From: Hyphomicrobium sp. CS1BSMeth3
Lineage (GTDB): Bacteria; Pseudomonadota; Alphaproteobacteria; Rhizobiales; Hyphomicrobiaceae
NCBI RefSeq assembly: GCF_900117415.1
Contig: NZ_FPEI01000003.1
Coordinates: 124,001-188,000, forward strand
DNA: 64,000 nucleotides
Reading direction: 5' to 3'
Part shown: positions 25,824 to 34,875 of the stretch, one piece after another
Layout: each line of letters begins with the position of its first letter
How positions within the stretch are numbered: the stretch's first letter is position 1
Notes under the pieces: generated by a model
The model's database searches: none
Told to the model about the DNA's origin: nothing
Seen by the model: the letters and a program-made list of their open reading frames with translations, nothing else
Position numbers and translations under genes: made by a program

Positions 25824-26412
25824 TGCGCGAGAAGGCGCTCGGGTTTCTTCTCCGCTCGGGCCCGGTGTTCTGGCGCTCATCGTCGGCGCGAGCGGCGTCG
25901 GCAAGGATGCGCTGATCGTCGGCGCGCGCTCGATCCTTGCGGACGACAGCCGCTTTGTCTTTCCCGAGCGCACGATCACGCGTCCACCCCACGGCTCGGA
26001 AAAGCACATCCCCATAAGCGATGCGGAATTCGCCAAGGCCGCACAGGAGGGGCAGTTCGCACTCACCTGGGAAGCGCACGGGCTAAGCTACGCCGTGCCG
26101 GCAAGCATCGACGAGATGATCGGGCGCGGACAGACGGTGATCGTCAACAGCTCGCGCGCCATCACGGGCGCCGCAAGACAGCGCTATGCCCAGGTCCACC
26201 TCGTCCTGATCGAGTGTCCCCTCGCGGTCCGTGCCGAGCGACTGGCGCAGCGTGGACGCGAGCCCGCGGAAAGCGTTCAGGCGCGTCTCATGCGCAAGGT
26301 CTCTGATTTCGACCCGGGCGAGGCTGACGTGCGGATCGATAACTCCGGCACACTCGCCGATGGCGTGGCTGCACTCGTCGCCGCCTTGCGGTCTTTCCCT
26401 GGTCGCCCCTAA
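25813..26412 (+). CDS. phnN: ribose 1,5-bisphosphate phosphokinase PhnN
   Basis: PhnN phosphorylates ribose 1,5-bisphosphate to PRPP, returning the C-P lyase ribose to nucleotide metabolism. The 199-residue guanylate-kinase-like protein has the P-loop GASGVGKDA, the ERTITRPPHGSEKHIPIS region and VNSSRAI. The GTG at 25813 is chosen because GGGAGGGG precedes it and it gives the family length; it overlaps the phnM end in another frame. The gene ends convergently with the DUF1045 gene, overlapping by 4 bases. Confidence 0.92.
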   Translation: MSLDAREGARVSSPLGPGVLALIVGASGVGKDALIVGARSILADDSRFVFPERTITRPPHGSEKHIPISDAEFAKAAQEGQFALTWEAHGLSYAVPASIDEMIGRGQTVIVNSSRAITGAARQRYAQVHLVLIECPLAVRAERLAQRGREPAESVQARLMRKVSDFDPGEADVRIDNSGTLADGVAALVAALRSFPGRP

Positions 26413-27119
26413 GGCCCAAAACTGATTGCCGGAACATCGGCGCGGAGCGCGAACCGCTCGAGCAGAACGAACCTGCTCTCTCGCGTGGGCTGAACGAGCA
26501 CTGAAATCGCATCGATCCAGACTGCCGCACGCGTACGGCGATGAAGGTCCTGCAGCGCCTCCAGCACCTGCGGCTGAAGTGATTTCGGGATCGATCCCGT
26601 GAGCGTCATGTGGAAGCGGAAGTCGTCGAAAACATAAGGATAGCCCCAGCGATCGAGATGCTCATGCTGGCGCTGCGTGAGCACCTGAGAGAGGCGCCGA
26701 GCGCGATCCGCATCGTCGAGCGGTGCGCGAAAATCATCGAACTCCCGCACACACGCAGCCGCCAGCCGATTGAGCTCGGCATCCTCGGCGAGCGGACGCA
26801 GCGCCACAAAACTACCCAGGGATGCGACTTCCAGCGCCGGTAAGTAGATCGGCGCCCAATGTCGGCTCAGCTCTGCGGCGCGCTCCAAGAGGGCGTGTTC
26901 CGTCATTCCGGGGGCGAGCGCGAACGGCGCCTTCAGAGTGCCATGAAATCCGTAACGGGCAGGCGTTTCCTGAGCGCGCACGAACCACGGCTCGTGCCAC
27001 AACCCGTGCTTGGGATAGGCGGCAGCCCCACGCGTCGCGGCATCATAGCCAAGCACAGAGCACCCGAAGCGCCAGAGAGTTGTCTCCGGCGGCGGTGTGA
27101 AATAGATCGCGTAGCGCAT
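26409..27119 (-). CDS. DUF1045 2H phosphoesterase, phosphonate-operon protein
   Basis: A 236-residue protein of the phosphonate-linked DUF1045 family. It starts MRYAIYFTPPPETTLWRFG and has the two HxT motifs of 2H phosphoesterases, RYGFHGTLKAPF and FRFHMTLTG, which act on 2',3'-cyclic or related cyclic phosphates. No phnP, the usual phosphoribosyl cyclic phosphodiesterase, is visible in this cluster. That makes this a plausible substitute, though this is inference. The true start is ATG 27119; a much longer minus-strand frame running up to 28502 only shadows the GT21 gene. A Pho-box-like repeat lies just upstream. Confidence 0.9.
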   Translation of the reverse strand: MRYAIYFTPPPETTLWRFGCSVLGYDAATRGAAAYPKHGLWHEPWFVRAQETPARYGFHGTLKAPFALAPGMTEHALLERAAELSRHWAPIYLPALEVASLGSFVALRPLAEDAELNRLAAACVREFDDFRAPLDDADRARRLSQVLTQRQHEHLDRWGYPYVFDDFRFHMTLTGSIPKSLQPQVLEALQDLHRRTRAAVWIDAISVLVQPTRESRFVLLERFALRADVPAISFGP

Positions 27120-27143
27120 CGTGCGGAATGCTAGCCGGCTGCG

Positions 27144-27161
27144 GCAACAGGTTTGTGACAA
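27144..27161 (-). promoter_or_regulatory. Pho-box-like repeat upstream of DUF1045
   Basis: On the minus strand it reads TTGTCAC-AAAC-CTGTTGC, two PhoB-like half-sites (6 and 5 of 7) with an 11-base period. It ends only 25 bases before the ATG, so the transcript would have a very short leader. A weaker plus-strand repeat, ATGTCAC-ACCT-GCGTCGT at 27196-27213, faces the GT21 gene. Confidence 0.45.
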
Positions 27162-27260
27162 TCTGGCGCGGCGCCGGTTGAGATGTAATCGGCGGATGTC
27201 ACACCTGCGTCGTGCGACTCTGGTCAGGAGAGAGGTAGAACCTCGACTCGCGAGCCAGGA

Positions 27261-28424
27261 ATGCCTACCACCGTTTCCGCCGCTCTCGCCTTCGTCCTCG
27301 TTGCGACGACCGTTCACCTCTTCTCCATCGGCCTGGCGATGTGGCGATGCCATCGATCCAAATCGCCAACTTCGGGAGGGCGTCCGGCCGTCGGCGTCGC
27401 GCTTGTGCGTACGATCCGCGACCTCGGAGCTCACGAGGAAGAGACGCTGCGGTCGTCGTTCAATCTGACGCACCCGCATCACGAGGTGATTTTCTGCGCC
27501 GCATCGGACAGCGACCCCGCCGTCGCCACCGTGCGCAAGCTCATCGCGGAGTATCCGCACGTCCAGGCCCGCCTGCTCATTGGCGATGATCGCATCAGCG
27601 CCAATCCGAAGCTCAACAACATGCTCAAGGGCTGGCAGGACGCGAAGTACGACTGGATCGTCTTCGCGGACAGCAATCTCATGCTTCCGCCCGACTATCT
27701 CGAGCAGGTTCTGACGGCCTGGACATCGGATACGGGCGCTGTCTGCGCGCCACCGATCGGCAGCGCGCCGGCCGGCTTCTGGGCCGAGGTGGAATGCGCG
27801 TTTCTCAATACCTACCAGGCGCGCTGGCAGTATGCCGCCGACAGCCTCGGGCTCGGGTTCGCGCAGGGCAAGACCATGCTCTTCCGCCGGGATGTGCTGG
27901 AGAGCCAGGGTGGCATTGCCGCGCTCGGCTCGGAGCTCGCCGAGGATGCAGCGACGACAAAAATCGTGCGCAATGCAGGCCTCCGCATCCGTCTTGCCGG
28001 GCCCTCTTTCTTCCAGCCCCTGGGCCAGCGCTCTGCCGGCAACGTTTTCGCGCGGCAGCTCCGGTGGGCGCAACTGCGCCGCCTGACGTTCCCCGGCTGG
28101 TTCGCACTCGAGCTTCTGACGGGAAGCGCCGCCCCTCTGCTCGCGATGATCGTCGCCGCGCCGGCATTCGGCCTCCCGCCGGCTATCGCCGTTGCCGCAT
28201 TGGCTGCTCTTTGGTTCGGCGGTGAGGCGCTTCTTGCGCGGACAGGCGGATGGCACCTCTCCTGGCGCGCGCCCGTGTCCTGGCTCCTGCGCGATCTGCT
28301 CATTCCCGTGATCTGGCTGCGGGCCTGGACCGCGCATGGTTACCAGTGGGGCGGGCACAAGGTTGCCTGGCAGCCAGGTGGCTCGGCCAGCATGACCACT
28401 GAGAGCGCCGTCGGAATCAGGTGA
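27261..28424 (+). CDS. GT21/ceramide-glucosyltransferase-like lipid glycosyltransferase (Agt/Pgt type)
   Basis: The 387-residue membrane enzyme has an N-terminal helix, a GT-A catalytic domain and three C-terminal hydrophobic segments. GT21 motifs are visible: the first Asp in CAASDSDPAV, the D2 region in DWIVFADSNLMLPPDYL, D3 in SELAEDAATTKIV and the (Q/R)xxRW element in RQLRWAQLRR. Related rhizobial enzymes (Agt, Pgt) transfer glucose or glucuronic acid to diacylglycerol under phosphate limitation. The receiver gene and plcP follow on the same strand, making a coherent lipid-remodelling unit with PlcP supplying diacylglycerol. Confidence 0.87.
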   Translation: MPTTVSAALAFVLVATTVHLFSIGLAMWRCHRSKSPTSGGRPAVGVALVRTIRDLGAHEEETLRSSFNLTHPHHEVIFCAASDSDPAVATVRKLIAEYPHVQARLLIGDDRISANPKLNNMLKGWQDAKYDWIVFADSNLMLPPDYLEQVLTAWTSDTGAVCAPPIGSAPAGFWAEVECAFLNTYQARWQYAADSLGLGFAQGKTMLFRRDVLESQGGIAALGSELAEDAATTKIVRNAGLRIRLAGPSFFQPLGQRSAGNVFARQLRWAQLRRLTFPGWFALELLTGSAAPLLAMIVAAPAFGLPPAIAVAALAALWFGGEALLARTGGWHLSWRAPVSWLLRDLLIPVIWLRAWTAHGYQWGGHKVAWQPGGSASMTTESAVGIR

Positions 28425-28455
28425 GCCGCGTGCTCCAGCCTCGGGACCAGAAACC

Positions 28456-28854
28456 ATGGGCACGCATTTGCCCGCAAAGTCAGCACCGCGGATAGCTCTC
28501 ATCGAGGATGACGAGAGCCTTGCTCTGCTGCTGCACTACAATCTCGATGCCATGGGTTTCGAGGTCGAGTGGACGGCGCATGGCACGGTCGCGCTGAGGC
28601 GCCTGCTCAGTGACCCGCCCGACCTTGTCGTCCTCGACTGGGTCGTTCCGGGCCTCTCCGGCATCGAAATCCTTCGGCAGCTTCGCCAGAACGCCCACAC
28701 GCGCGCGCTGCCGGTCTTCATGCTGACCGCGCGGACGAACCCCGAGGATCGGAAGCGGGCAAGCGAACTCGGCGTCGAGGCCTTTATCCCCAAGCCATTT
28801 GCATTGGGTGATGTGCTCTCGCGCATGCAGCAGCTCTTGCTGTCATCCGGCTGA
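28456..28854 (+). CDS. stand-alone PhoB-type response regulator receiver
   Basis: The 132-residue protein is a single CheY-like receiver. It has the acidic pair IEDDES, phosphoacceptor Asp61 in VVLDWVVPG, the Thr switch in VFMLTART and Lys in FIPKPFALGDVL. The sequence is close to OmpR/PhoB receivers (PDLVVLDWVVPGLSGIE), but no DNA-binding domain follows before the stop. It stands between the GT21 and plcP genes. It may modulate PhoR/PhoB phosphorelay or bind a partner directly; this is inference. Confidence 0.88.
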   Translation: MGTHLPAKSAPRIALIEDDESLALLLHYNLDAMGFEVEWTAHGTVALRRLLSDPPDLVVLDWVVPGLSGIEILRQLRQNAHTRALPVFMLTARTNPEDRKRASELGVEAFIPKPFALGDVLSRMQQLLLSSG

Positions 28855-28881
28855 TACCTGAATCTCTTAGGAGCTTGGGCT

Positions 28882-29709
28882 ATGCAATACGCCACCCCGC
28901 CCGAGCAACTGGACGACATACCCGACGTGCGCTATCGGGCCGTATTCATTTCCGATATCCATCTCGGCACGCGCACCTCCCAGGCTCACGCGCTTTTGGA
29001 GTTCCTGCGCACGGTAGAGGCCGACACTTTCTACCTCGTCGGCGATATCGTCGACTTCTGGAAGGTCCGCCGCGGCCCGCACTGGCCGCAGGCGCACAAC
29101 GATGTGCTCCAGAAGCTGCTCCGCAAAGTGCGCAAGGGCGCGCGAATCATCTTCATTCCGGGAAATCACGACGAAGGGCTCCGCGATTTCTGCGGAATGC
29201 ACTTCGGCGGCATCGAGATTCATCAGAGCTGCGTCCACCTGACGGCGACCGGCCGCCGCTACATCGTCATGCACGGCGACGAGTTCGATATCGTCGTGCG
29301 CAACGCCAAATGGCTGGCATTTCTGGGTGACCGCGGATACGAGACCGCGCTCTGGCTCAACAATCCACTGAACTGGATCCGCCGTCACCTCGGGCTTGGG
29401 TACTGGTCATTCTCCGCCTACCTCAAGAACCGCGTGAAGAAGGCCGTCGCTTTCATCGGCGCCTACGAGGAGGCCGTTGCGGGTGAGGCGCGCCGCCATG
29501 GCGCCGACGGCATCATCTGCGGGCACATTCACTTTGCGGCCGATCGCAACATCGGCGACGTCCACTATCTGAACTGCGGTGACTGGGTCGAAAGCTGCAC
29601 GGCGATCGTCGAGTCACATGAAGGTGAGCTGCGTCTCGTCCACTGGGCGGCCGACGCCACCTGGAGCCAGTCCAAGTCCGTCCCCGAGCCGACGTACGCC
29701 GTCGGCTGA
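28882..29709 (+). CDS. plcP: PlcP-like metallophosphoesterase (phospholipase C for lipid remodelling)
   Basis: The 275-residue calcineurin-type phosphoesterase has the full metal-binding series: FISDIHLGTRTS, VGDIVDFWKV, PGNHDEGLRD, VMHGDEFDIV and ICGHIHFAADR. It resembles UDP-2,3-diacylglucosamine hydrolase (LpxH). However, this longer rhizobial form next to a lipid glycosyltransferase matches PlcP of Sinorhizobium, which degrades phosphatidylcholine and related lipids to diacylglycerol during phosphate starvation. The start ATG at 28882 follows AGGAGC. Position between the GT21 gene and phnC supports the PlcP reading over lipid A synthesis. Confidence 0.85.
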   Translation: MQYATPPEQLDDIPDVRYRAVFISDIHLGTRTSQAHALLEFLRTVEADTFYLVGDIVDFWKVRRGPHWPQAHNDVLQKLLRKVRKGARIIFIPGNHDEGLRDFCGMHFGGIEIHQSCVHLTATGRRYIVMHGDEFDIVVRNAKWLAFLGDRGYETALWLNNPLNWIRRHLGLGYWSFSAYLKNRVKKAVAFIGAYEEAVAGEARRHGADGIICGHIHFAADRNIGDVHYLNCGDWVESCTAIVESHEGELRLVHWAADATWSQSKSVPEPTYAVG

Positions 29710-29750
29710 GGCGTCACACTACCGCCCCCCGCCCTCTGTTCCCCTCCAAT

Positions 29751-29768
29751 ATGACGTTCAGATGACGC
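29751..29768 (-). promoter_or_regulatory. Pho-box-like repeat between plcP and phnC (minus orientation)
   Basis: On the minus strand it reads GCGTCAT-CTGA-ACGTCAT, with an 11-base period and 5 of 7 matches in each half. No minus-strand gene starts nearby, so it may act on phnC in reverse or be fortuitous. Confidence 0.35.
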
Positions 29769-29810
29769 ACGCGCCGCGATGCGAAAGTGCGCCGATGAGG
29801 GCCTAGGAAA

Positions 29811-29828
29811 TCGTCACATGGCTGTTGC
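29811..29828 (+). promoter_or_regulatory. Pho-box-like repeat upstream of phnC
   Basis: TCGTCAC-ATGG-CTGTTGC has two PhoB-like half-sites (5 of 7 each) with an 11-base period. It ends 54 bases before the phnC ATG, a suitable place for PhoB activation of the transporter operon. Confidence 0.45.
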
Positions 29829-29881
29829 ACCGCCGAACTAGGTGTTGCCGGCATAGGGCGATCCAACTGCAAAGAGGTCCC

Positions 29882-30703
<822 letters not shown>

Positions 30704-30787
30704 TCTGAACGCTGCGGCAGCGAGGGCACCGCACGCCAGCGTCACAACATGCCCAAGCTCACGACACTCTAACCGATAGAGGACATC

Positions 30788-31717
30788 ATGCTGAATCGTC
30801 GTCTTGTACTTGCCGGCGCCGCCGGTCTTGCGCTCACGAACGGCCTCGCGCTCGGCGCCGGCCCGGCAAAGGCTCAGGAGTGGAAGTCGAAGTTCCCGGA
30901 GCTGGTCTTCGCGGTCATTCCGCATGAGAATGCGAGCACCACCACGACGCGCTACACGCCGTTCGTCGAGTACCTGAGCCGCGAGCTCGGCACGAAAGTC
31001 ACCCTGCGCATCGCCAATGACTATGCGGCGGTCATCGAGGGCCAGCGCGCAGGCAACATCCACATCGCCATGTACGGCCCGGCTTCCTACGCCCGCGCCA
31101 GGGCTACCGGCGTCAGCATCGAGCCGTTCGCCATCGAAGTGAACAACGACGGCACGCGCGGCTATCACTCGGTGCTCTATGTGAAGGCCAGCTCGCCCTT
31201 CCAGAAGATCGAGGACCTCAAGGGCAAGAACCTCTGCCTCGTCGATCCGAACTCCACGTCCGGCAACAACGTCCCGCGCTTTGCCATGGACAAGATGGGC
31301 ATCGATCCCGACAAGTTCTTCAGCAAGGTCGTCTACTCGGGATCGCACGAGAATGCCGTGCTCGCGGTCGACCAGGGCACCTGCGACGGCGCGTTCAACT
31401 GGTGGAACGACGAGCAGGAATCGAACCTGATGCGCATGTCGGGCCGCGGGCTCGTCAAGGCCGAGAACTTCCGCATCATCTTCAAGTCCGCTCAGATCGT
31501 GAACTCGCCGATGGCCTATCTGGCGAGCCTGCCGGCGGATCTGAAGGCCTCGGTCCGTGACGCCGTCCTCAACATCGCGACCAAGGACAAGGCGACGTTC
31601 GACGGCATCTATGGCGGCAAGCAGCGCCCCTTCGAATCGGTCGAGCACGCGGCCTATGAGCCGGTCGTCGAGCTGATCAAGTTCGTCGACTCGCTCCGCA
31701 AGAAGTCGGGCTCCTAA
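30788..31717 (+). CDS. phnD: phosphonate-binding periplasmic protein PhnD (copy 1)
   Basis: A 309-residue binding protein with an N-terminal export signal ending at about GPAKAQEW. The mature part starts FPELVFAVIPHENASTTT and contains the ligand-binding motif NSTSGNNVPRFAMDKMG, YGPASYARA and YSGSHENAV. It captures phosphonates for PhnC/E. It stands in tandem with a diverged second copy, and a 64-base stretch inside the conserved core is identical between them at the DNA level. Confidence 0.94.
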   Translation: MLNRRLVLAGAAGLALTNGLALGAGPAKAQEWKSKFPELVFAVIPHENASTTTTRYTPFVEYLSRELGTKVTLRIANDYAAVIEGQRAGNIHIAMYGPASYARARATGVSIEPFAIEVNNDGTRGYHSVLYVKASSPFQKIEDLKGKNLCLVDPNSTSGNNVPRFAMDKMGIDPDKFFSKVVYSGSHENAVLAVDQGTCDGAFNWWNDEQESNLMRMSGRGLVKAENFRIIFKSAQIVNSPMAYLASLPADLKASVRDAVLNIATKDKATFDGIYGGKQRPFESVEHAAYEPVVELIKFVDSLRKKSGS

Positions 31718-31790
31718 GGCCTCAGATCCGAGCTACGCGGGCGCGCGGCCGACGGCTTCGCGCCCGCAATCCAATCCGATGGAGGTCTTC

Positions 31791-32699
31791 ATGTGGACTC
31801 GCCGATTTATTCTCACGGCAGCAGCCGCAACGCTGCTTGCTGCTCCCGCAGGTGCGAGCGACTGGCGCGCGCAGTATCCCGAGGTCGTGTTCTCGATCAT
31901 CCCGTCCGAGAATGCCGGCGGCGTGCTGAACCGCTACGAGCCGCTCATGCAGCACCTTTCCACGGTGCTCGGCGTCAAAGTGACCCTCCGCGTCGCCAAT
32001 GACTACGCGGCCGTCATCGAGGCCATGCGCTCAGGCCAGGTGCATGTGGCCCACTTCGGTCCTTCGGCTTATGCGCGCGCCTATCAGGTGACCAACGGCG
32101 ACGTCGAGCCGTTCGCCACAGCCATGAACTCCGCGGGCGCTGTCGGCTACTACTCGGTGCTCTACGTGCGCGCCGACGACAAGGCGCAGAGCATCCAGGA
32201 CCTCAAGGGCAAGAACCTCTGCCTCGTCGATCCGAACTCCACGTCCGGCAACAACGTCCCACGCTTTGCCATGGACAAGATGGGGATCGACCCAGATGCC
32301 TTCTTCGGCAAGCTTCTCTATTCCGGCAGCCATGAGAATGCCGTGACCGCGCTCCTGCAGGGCACGTGCGACGCAGCATTCAACTGGTGGAATACCGAGA
32401 AGGAGTCGAATCTCCTGCGCATGGCCGCGCGTGGCGCCGTGAAGGCGGATAGCGTGCGCATCATCATGAAGTCGGACCTCATTCCCGGCTCGCCCACGAC
32501 CCTCAAGCGCTCGCTGCCCGAGGCCATGAAGGCCGACATCAAGCGCGCTTTCCTCGAAGCGCCCGTGAAAGGACGCGAAGCATGGCTGCGCATCAGCGAC
32601 GGCAATGCGACCGGCTATCATGAGGTGAAGCACGAGGACTACCAGGTCATTATCGACCTCAACCGCTTCGTCGATCGCCTGCGTCGCAAGCCATCATGA
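31791..32699 (+). CDS. phnD: phosphonate-binding periplasmic protein PhnD (copy 2)
   Basis: The 302-residue paralogue has its own signal peptide (MWTRRFILTAAAATLLAAPAGA) and begins WRAQYPEVVFSIIPSENAGG. FGPSAYARA, NSTSGNNVPRFAMDKMG and YSGSHENAV are kept. The ligand-pocket flanks differ from copy 1, so its specificity may differ. The ATG at 31791 has GGAGG 6 bases upstream; an in-frame ATG at 31779 is less likely. It overlaps phnE by 4 bases. Confidence 0.93.
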   Translation: MWTRRFILTAAAATLLAAPAGASDWRAQYPEVVFSIIPSENAGGVLNRYEPLMQHLSTVLGVKVTLRVANDYAAVIEAMRSGQVHVAHFGPSAYARAYQVTNGDVEPFATAMNSAGAVGYYSVLYVRADDKAQSIQDLKGKNLCLVDPNSTSGNNVPRFAMDKMGIDPDAFFGKLLYSGSHENAVTALLQGTCDAAFNWWNTEKESNLLRMAARGAVKADSVRIIMKSDLIPGSPTTLKRSLPEAMKADIKRAFLEAPVKGREAWLRISDGNATGYHEVKHEDYQVIIDLNRFVDRLRRKPS

Positions 32700-33607
32700 C
32701 CGCCACTTCACCTGGCGCAGCAGGCGGGGTTGCATTGCCCCGCCTGCCCGACCACCAGCTCACTCCGCTCGCTGAGGCTTATGCACGTGCCAACGCCGCC
32801 AAGCGGCGCAGCACGCTGCTGCTCATCGTGGCCATCATCATCGCGTCACTGGTGGCCGGCGGCGTCGCGGAAGTCGACCTCGCCAAGCTCTTCGCGAATA
32901 TCGATCGCTTCACCAACTATATCGTACGGCTCTTCTATCTCGAGAGCGGCGCACCCGTCTGGACGGATCCCGCTGAATGGTTCTGGGGCTGGAAGAAGTG
33001 GCTGGCGCTGCTCGGCGACACGCTTCTTATTGCCTATCTCGGCACGCTGCTCGGGACGATCGCCGCGTTCTTCCTGTGCTTTCTCGCCAGCGTAAACTTG
33101 AACTCCAACGCTTGGACGCGCGGCCTCATCCGGCGGCTCCTCGAGTTCTGCCGCACAGTGCCGGAGCTCGTCTTCGCGCTCATTTTCGTCGTGGCTTTCG
33201 GCCTCGGCCCTCTGCCTGGCGTCCTGGCGCTCGCGATTCACACGACCGGCGCTCTGGGCAAGCTCTTTGCCGAGGTGGTCGAGAACATCGACATGAAGCC
33301 CGTGGAGGGCGTGACGGCCACCGGAGCCACCTGGTGGCAGACCGTGCATCTCGCCGTCGTTCCGCAGGTGCTCGCAAATTTCGCAAGCTATGGCCTGCTG
33401 CGCTTCGAGATCAATGTGCGCGGCGCCTCGGTCATGGGCTTCGTCGGTGCCGGCGGCATCGGCCAGGATCTGATCGAGAGCATCCGCAAGTTCTACTATT
33501 CCGATGTCTCGGCCGTGCTTCTGCTGATCATTGCCACGGTCATGATCATCGACGTCGCGACCGAGCGCATGCGCCATCACTTCATTGGGCAGGGAATGCG
33601 CCCATGA
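32696..33607 (+). CDS. phnE: phosphonate ABC transporter permease PhnE (copy 1)
   Basis: The 303-residue inner-membrane permease has about six hydrophobic segments. It carries the PhnE signature LEFCRTVPELVFALIFVVAFGLGPLPGVLALAIHT and the EAA loop TATGATWWQTVHLAVVPQVL, which docks on the ATPase. GFVGAGGIGQDLIESIRKF near the end is typical. The first 60 residues form a soluble leader before the first helix. Its start overlaps the phnD copy 2 stop (ATGA). Confidence 0.94.
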   Translation: MTATSPGAAGGVALPRLPDHQLTPLAEAYARANAAKRRSTLLLIVAIIIASLVAGGVAEVDLAKLFANIDRFTNYIVRLFYLESGAPVWTDPAEWFWGWKKWLALLGDTLLIAYLGTLLGTIAAFFLCFLASVNLNSNAWTRGLIRRLLEFCRTVPELVFALIFVVAFGLGPLPGVLALAIHTTGALGKLFAEVVENIDMKPVEGVTATGATWWQTVHLAVVPQVLANFASYGLLRFEINVRGASVMGFVGAGGIGQDLIESIRKFYYSDVSAVLLLIIATVMIIDVATERMRHHFIGQGMRP

Positions 33608-34470
33608 GCGAACGCCGCCAATTGGTGCTGCCGGCCGACCCGGCAATCCTTGCCGGCCAAGCCGGTCTTCTGCGGGCACAAGCTCTCTCGCGCCTCAAGA
33701 TGGCGCTGCTCGTGGGCGTGCTGATCGCGCTTGCCGTGTTCGCATTCTGGCGCCTCGATGTCTCCTTCTGGAGGATCGTGAAGGGCTTCGGCGATCTCGG
33801 TAAATTCGTCGTGCTCATGGTCCCGCCGAATGCCGGCTCATGGGCAAACGCGCTCGTCTACCTTCACTCCCTCGCCGAGACCGTTGCCATCGCCTTCCTC
33901 GGCACGATGCTGGCTGCATTGTTCGCCTTTCCGCTCGGCCTGCTCGCCGCGCGCAATGTCGTGCCCGTACGCATCTTCCAGTTCATGACGCGACGGTCGC
34001 TCGACACCGTGCGCGGCATCGATACGCTCATCTGGGCGCTCATCTGGGTGAACGTCGTCGGCCTCGGGCCGTTCGCCGGCGTCCTCGCGATCATGACGTC
34101 GGACATCGGCACGCTCGGCAAGCTCTTCTCGGAGGCCATCGAGGCGTCGGACCGCAAGCCGGTCGAAGGCGTGACGGCAGCGGGCGGCAGCCGAGTGCAC
34201 CAGGTCCGCTTCGGACTCCTGCCGCAGGTCATGCCCGTGATGCTCTCGCAGGTGCTCTACTTCTTCGAGTCGAATACGCGCTCGGCGACCATCATCGGCA
34301 TTGTCGGCGCCGGCGGCATCGGACTGCATCTGGTCGAGCAGATTCGCACCTTCGAGTGGGACCGCGTCGCGTTCCTCATCCTGCTGATTCTCGCGGCCGT
34401 CGCCGCGATCGATTGGCTTTCGGCCCACCTCCGGCACGCGATAATCGGCAAGTCCTCGGTCGCGGTGTGA
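33604..34470 (+). CDS. phnE: phosphonate ABC transporter permease PhnE (copy 2)
   Basis: This 288-residue partner permease starts at the ATG overlapping the previous stop. It has TRRSLDTVRGIDTLIWALIWVNVVGLGPFAGVLAIM, the EAA-like loop TAAGGSRVHQVRFGLLPQVM and IVGAGGIGLHLVEQI. The two PhnE proteins probably form a heterodimer in the membrane. It is the last gene of the phnCDDEE operon, with the twin-hairpin copy 2 168 bases downstream. Confidence 0.94.
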   Translation: MSERRQLVLPADPAILAGQAGLLRAQALSRLKMALLVGVLIALAVFAFWRLDVSFWRIVKGFGDLGKFVVLMVPPNAGSWANALVYLHSLAETVAIAFLGTMLAALFAFPLGLLAARNVVPVRIFQFMTRRSLDTVRGIDTLIWALIWVNVVGLGPFAGVLAIMTSDIGTLGKLFSEAIEASDRKPVEGVTAAGGSRVHQVRFGLLPQVMPVMLSQVLYFFESNTRSATIIGIVGAGGIGLHLVEQIRTFEWDRVAFLILLILAAVAAIDWLSAHLRHAIIGKSSVAV

Positions 34471-34638
34471 ACAACGCCGCACCCACCGCGATCAACTTTA
34501 TTGTGTATTTCCAAAGCGCTACGGCCCTGCCGGGCGCGGGGGCGCTCCATCCCGCCAGGTATCGCCCGCGGCTGCTTCTGGACGCGAACCAAGCTCATGG
34601 ATGATGATGTCACCATGGTGAGCTGATCTGGCCTCACA

Positions 34639-34805
34639 CTAGTGTCCCGATTCCGAAGTTCGCCTGACCTCGATGCTGGCATCCCGAGCGAATTTCGGAA
34701 TCAAAAGGGACACTAGAATCATAAACTTGCTAGTGTGATTCAGATCGAGAAATTCGCTCGATACCGTGCCCCGAGATGCGGCGAATTTCTCGATCATCAC
34801 ACTAG
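34639..34805. repeat. twin-hairpin intergenic element, copy 2 (inverted relative to copy 1)
   Basis: Hairpin B' (34639-34716) and hairpin A' (34730-34805) are each bounded by CTAG and separated by 13 bases. The reverse complement matches 2128-2295 over nearly its whole length. Inner stems such as AATTCGC/GCGAATT are conserved, while loops and some flank bases vary. It fills the gap between phnE and the L,D-transpeptidase and could act as a terminator for the phn transporter operon. Confidence 0.87.
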
Positions 34806-34875
34806 GAGCCCATCGATCAAGGCCTCGACACAGCCGGCAGAGCAGTGAGAGGATGCGGAAAATCTGGGGGATCAA

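Noticed and set aside
26409-28502. 697-residue minus-strand frame reaching from DUF1045 across the GT21 gene
   Set aside because: Only the part from ATG 27119 matches a family. The upstream extension is antisense to a clear glycosyltransferase and is rich in Arg/Gly/Pro, as expected for shadow frames in GC-rich DNA.
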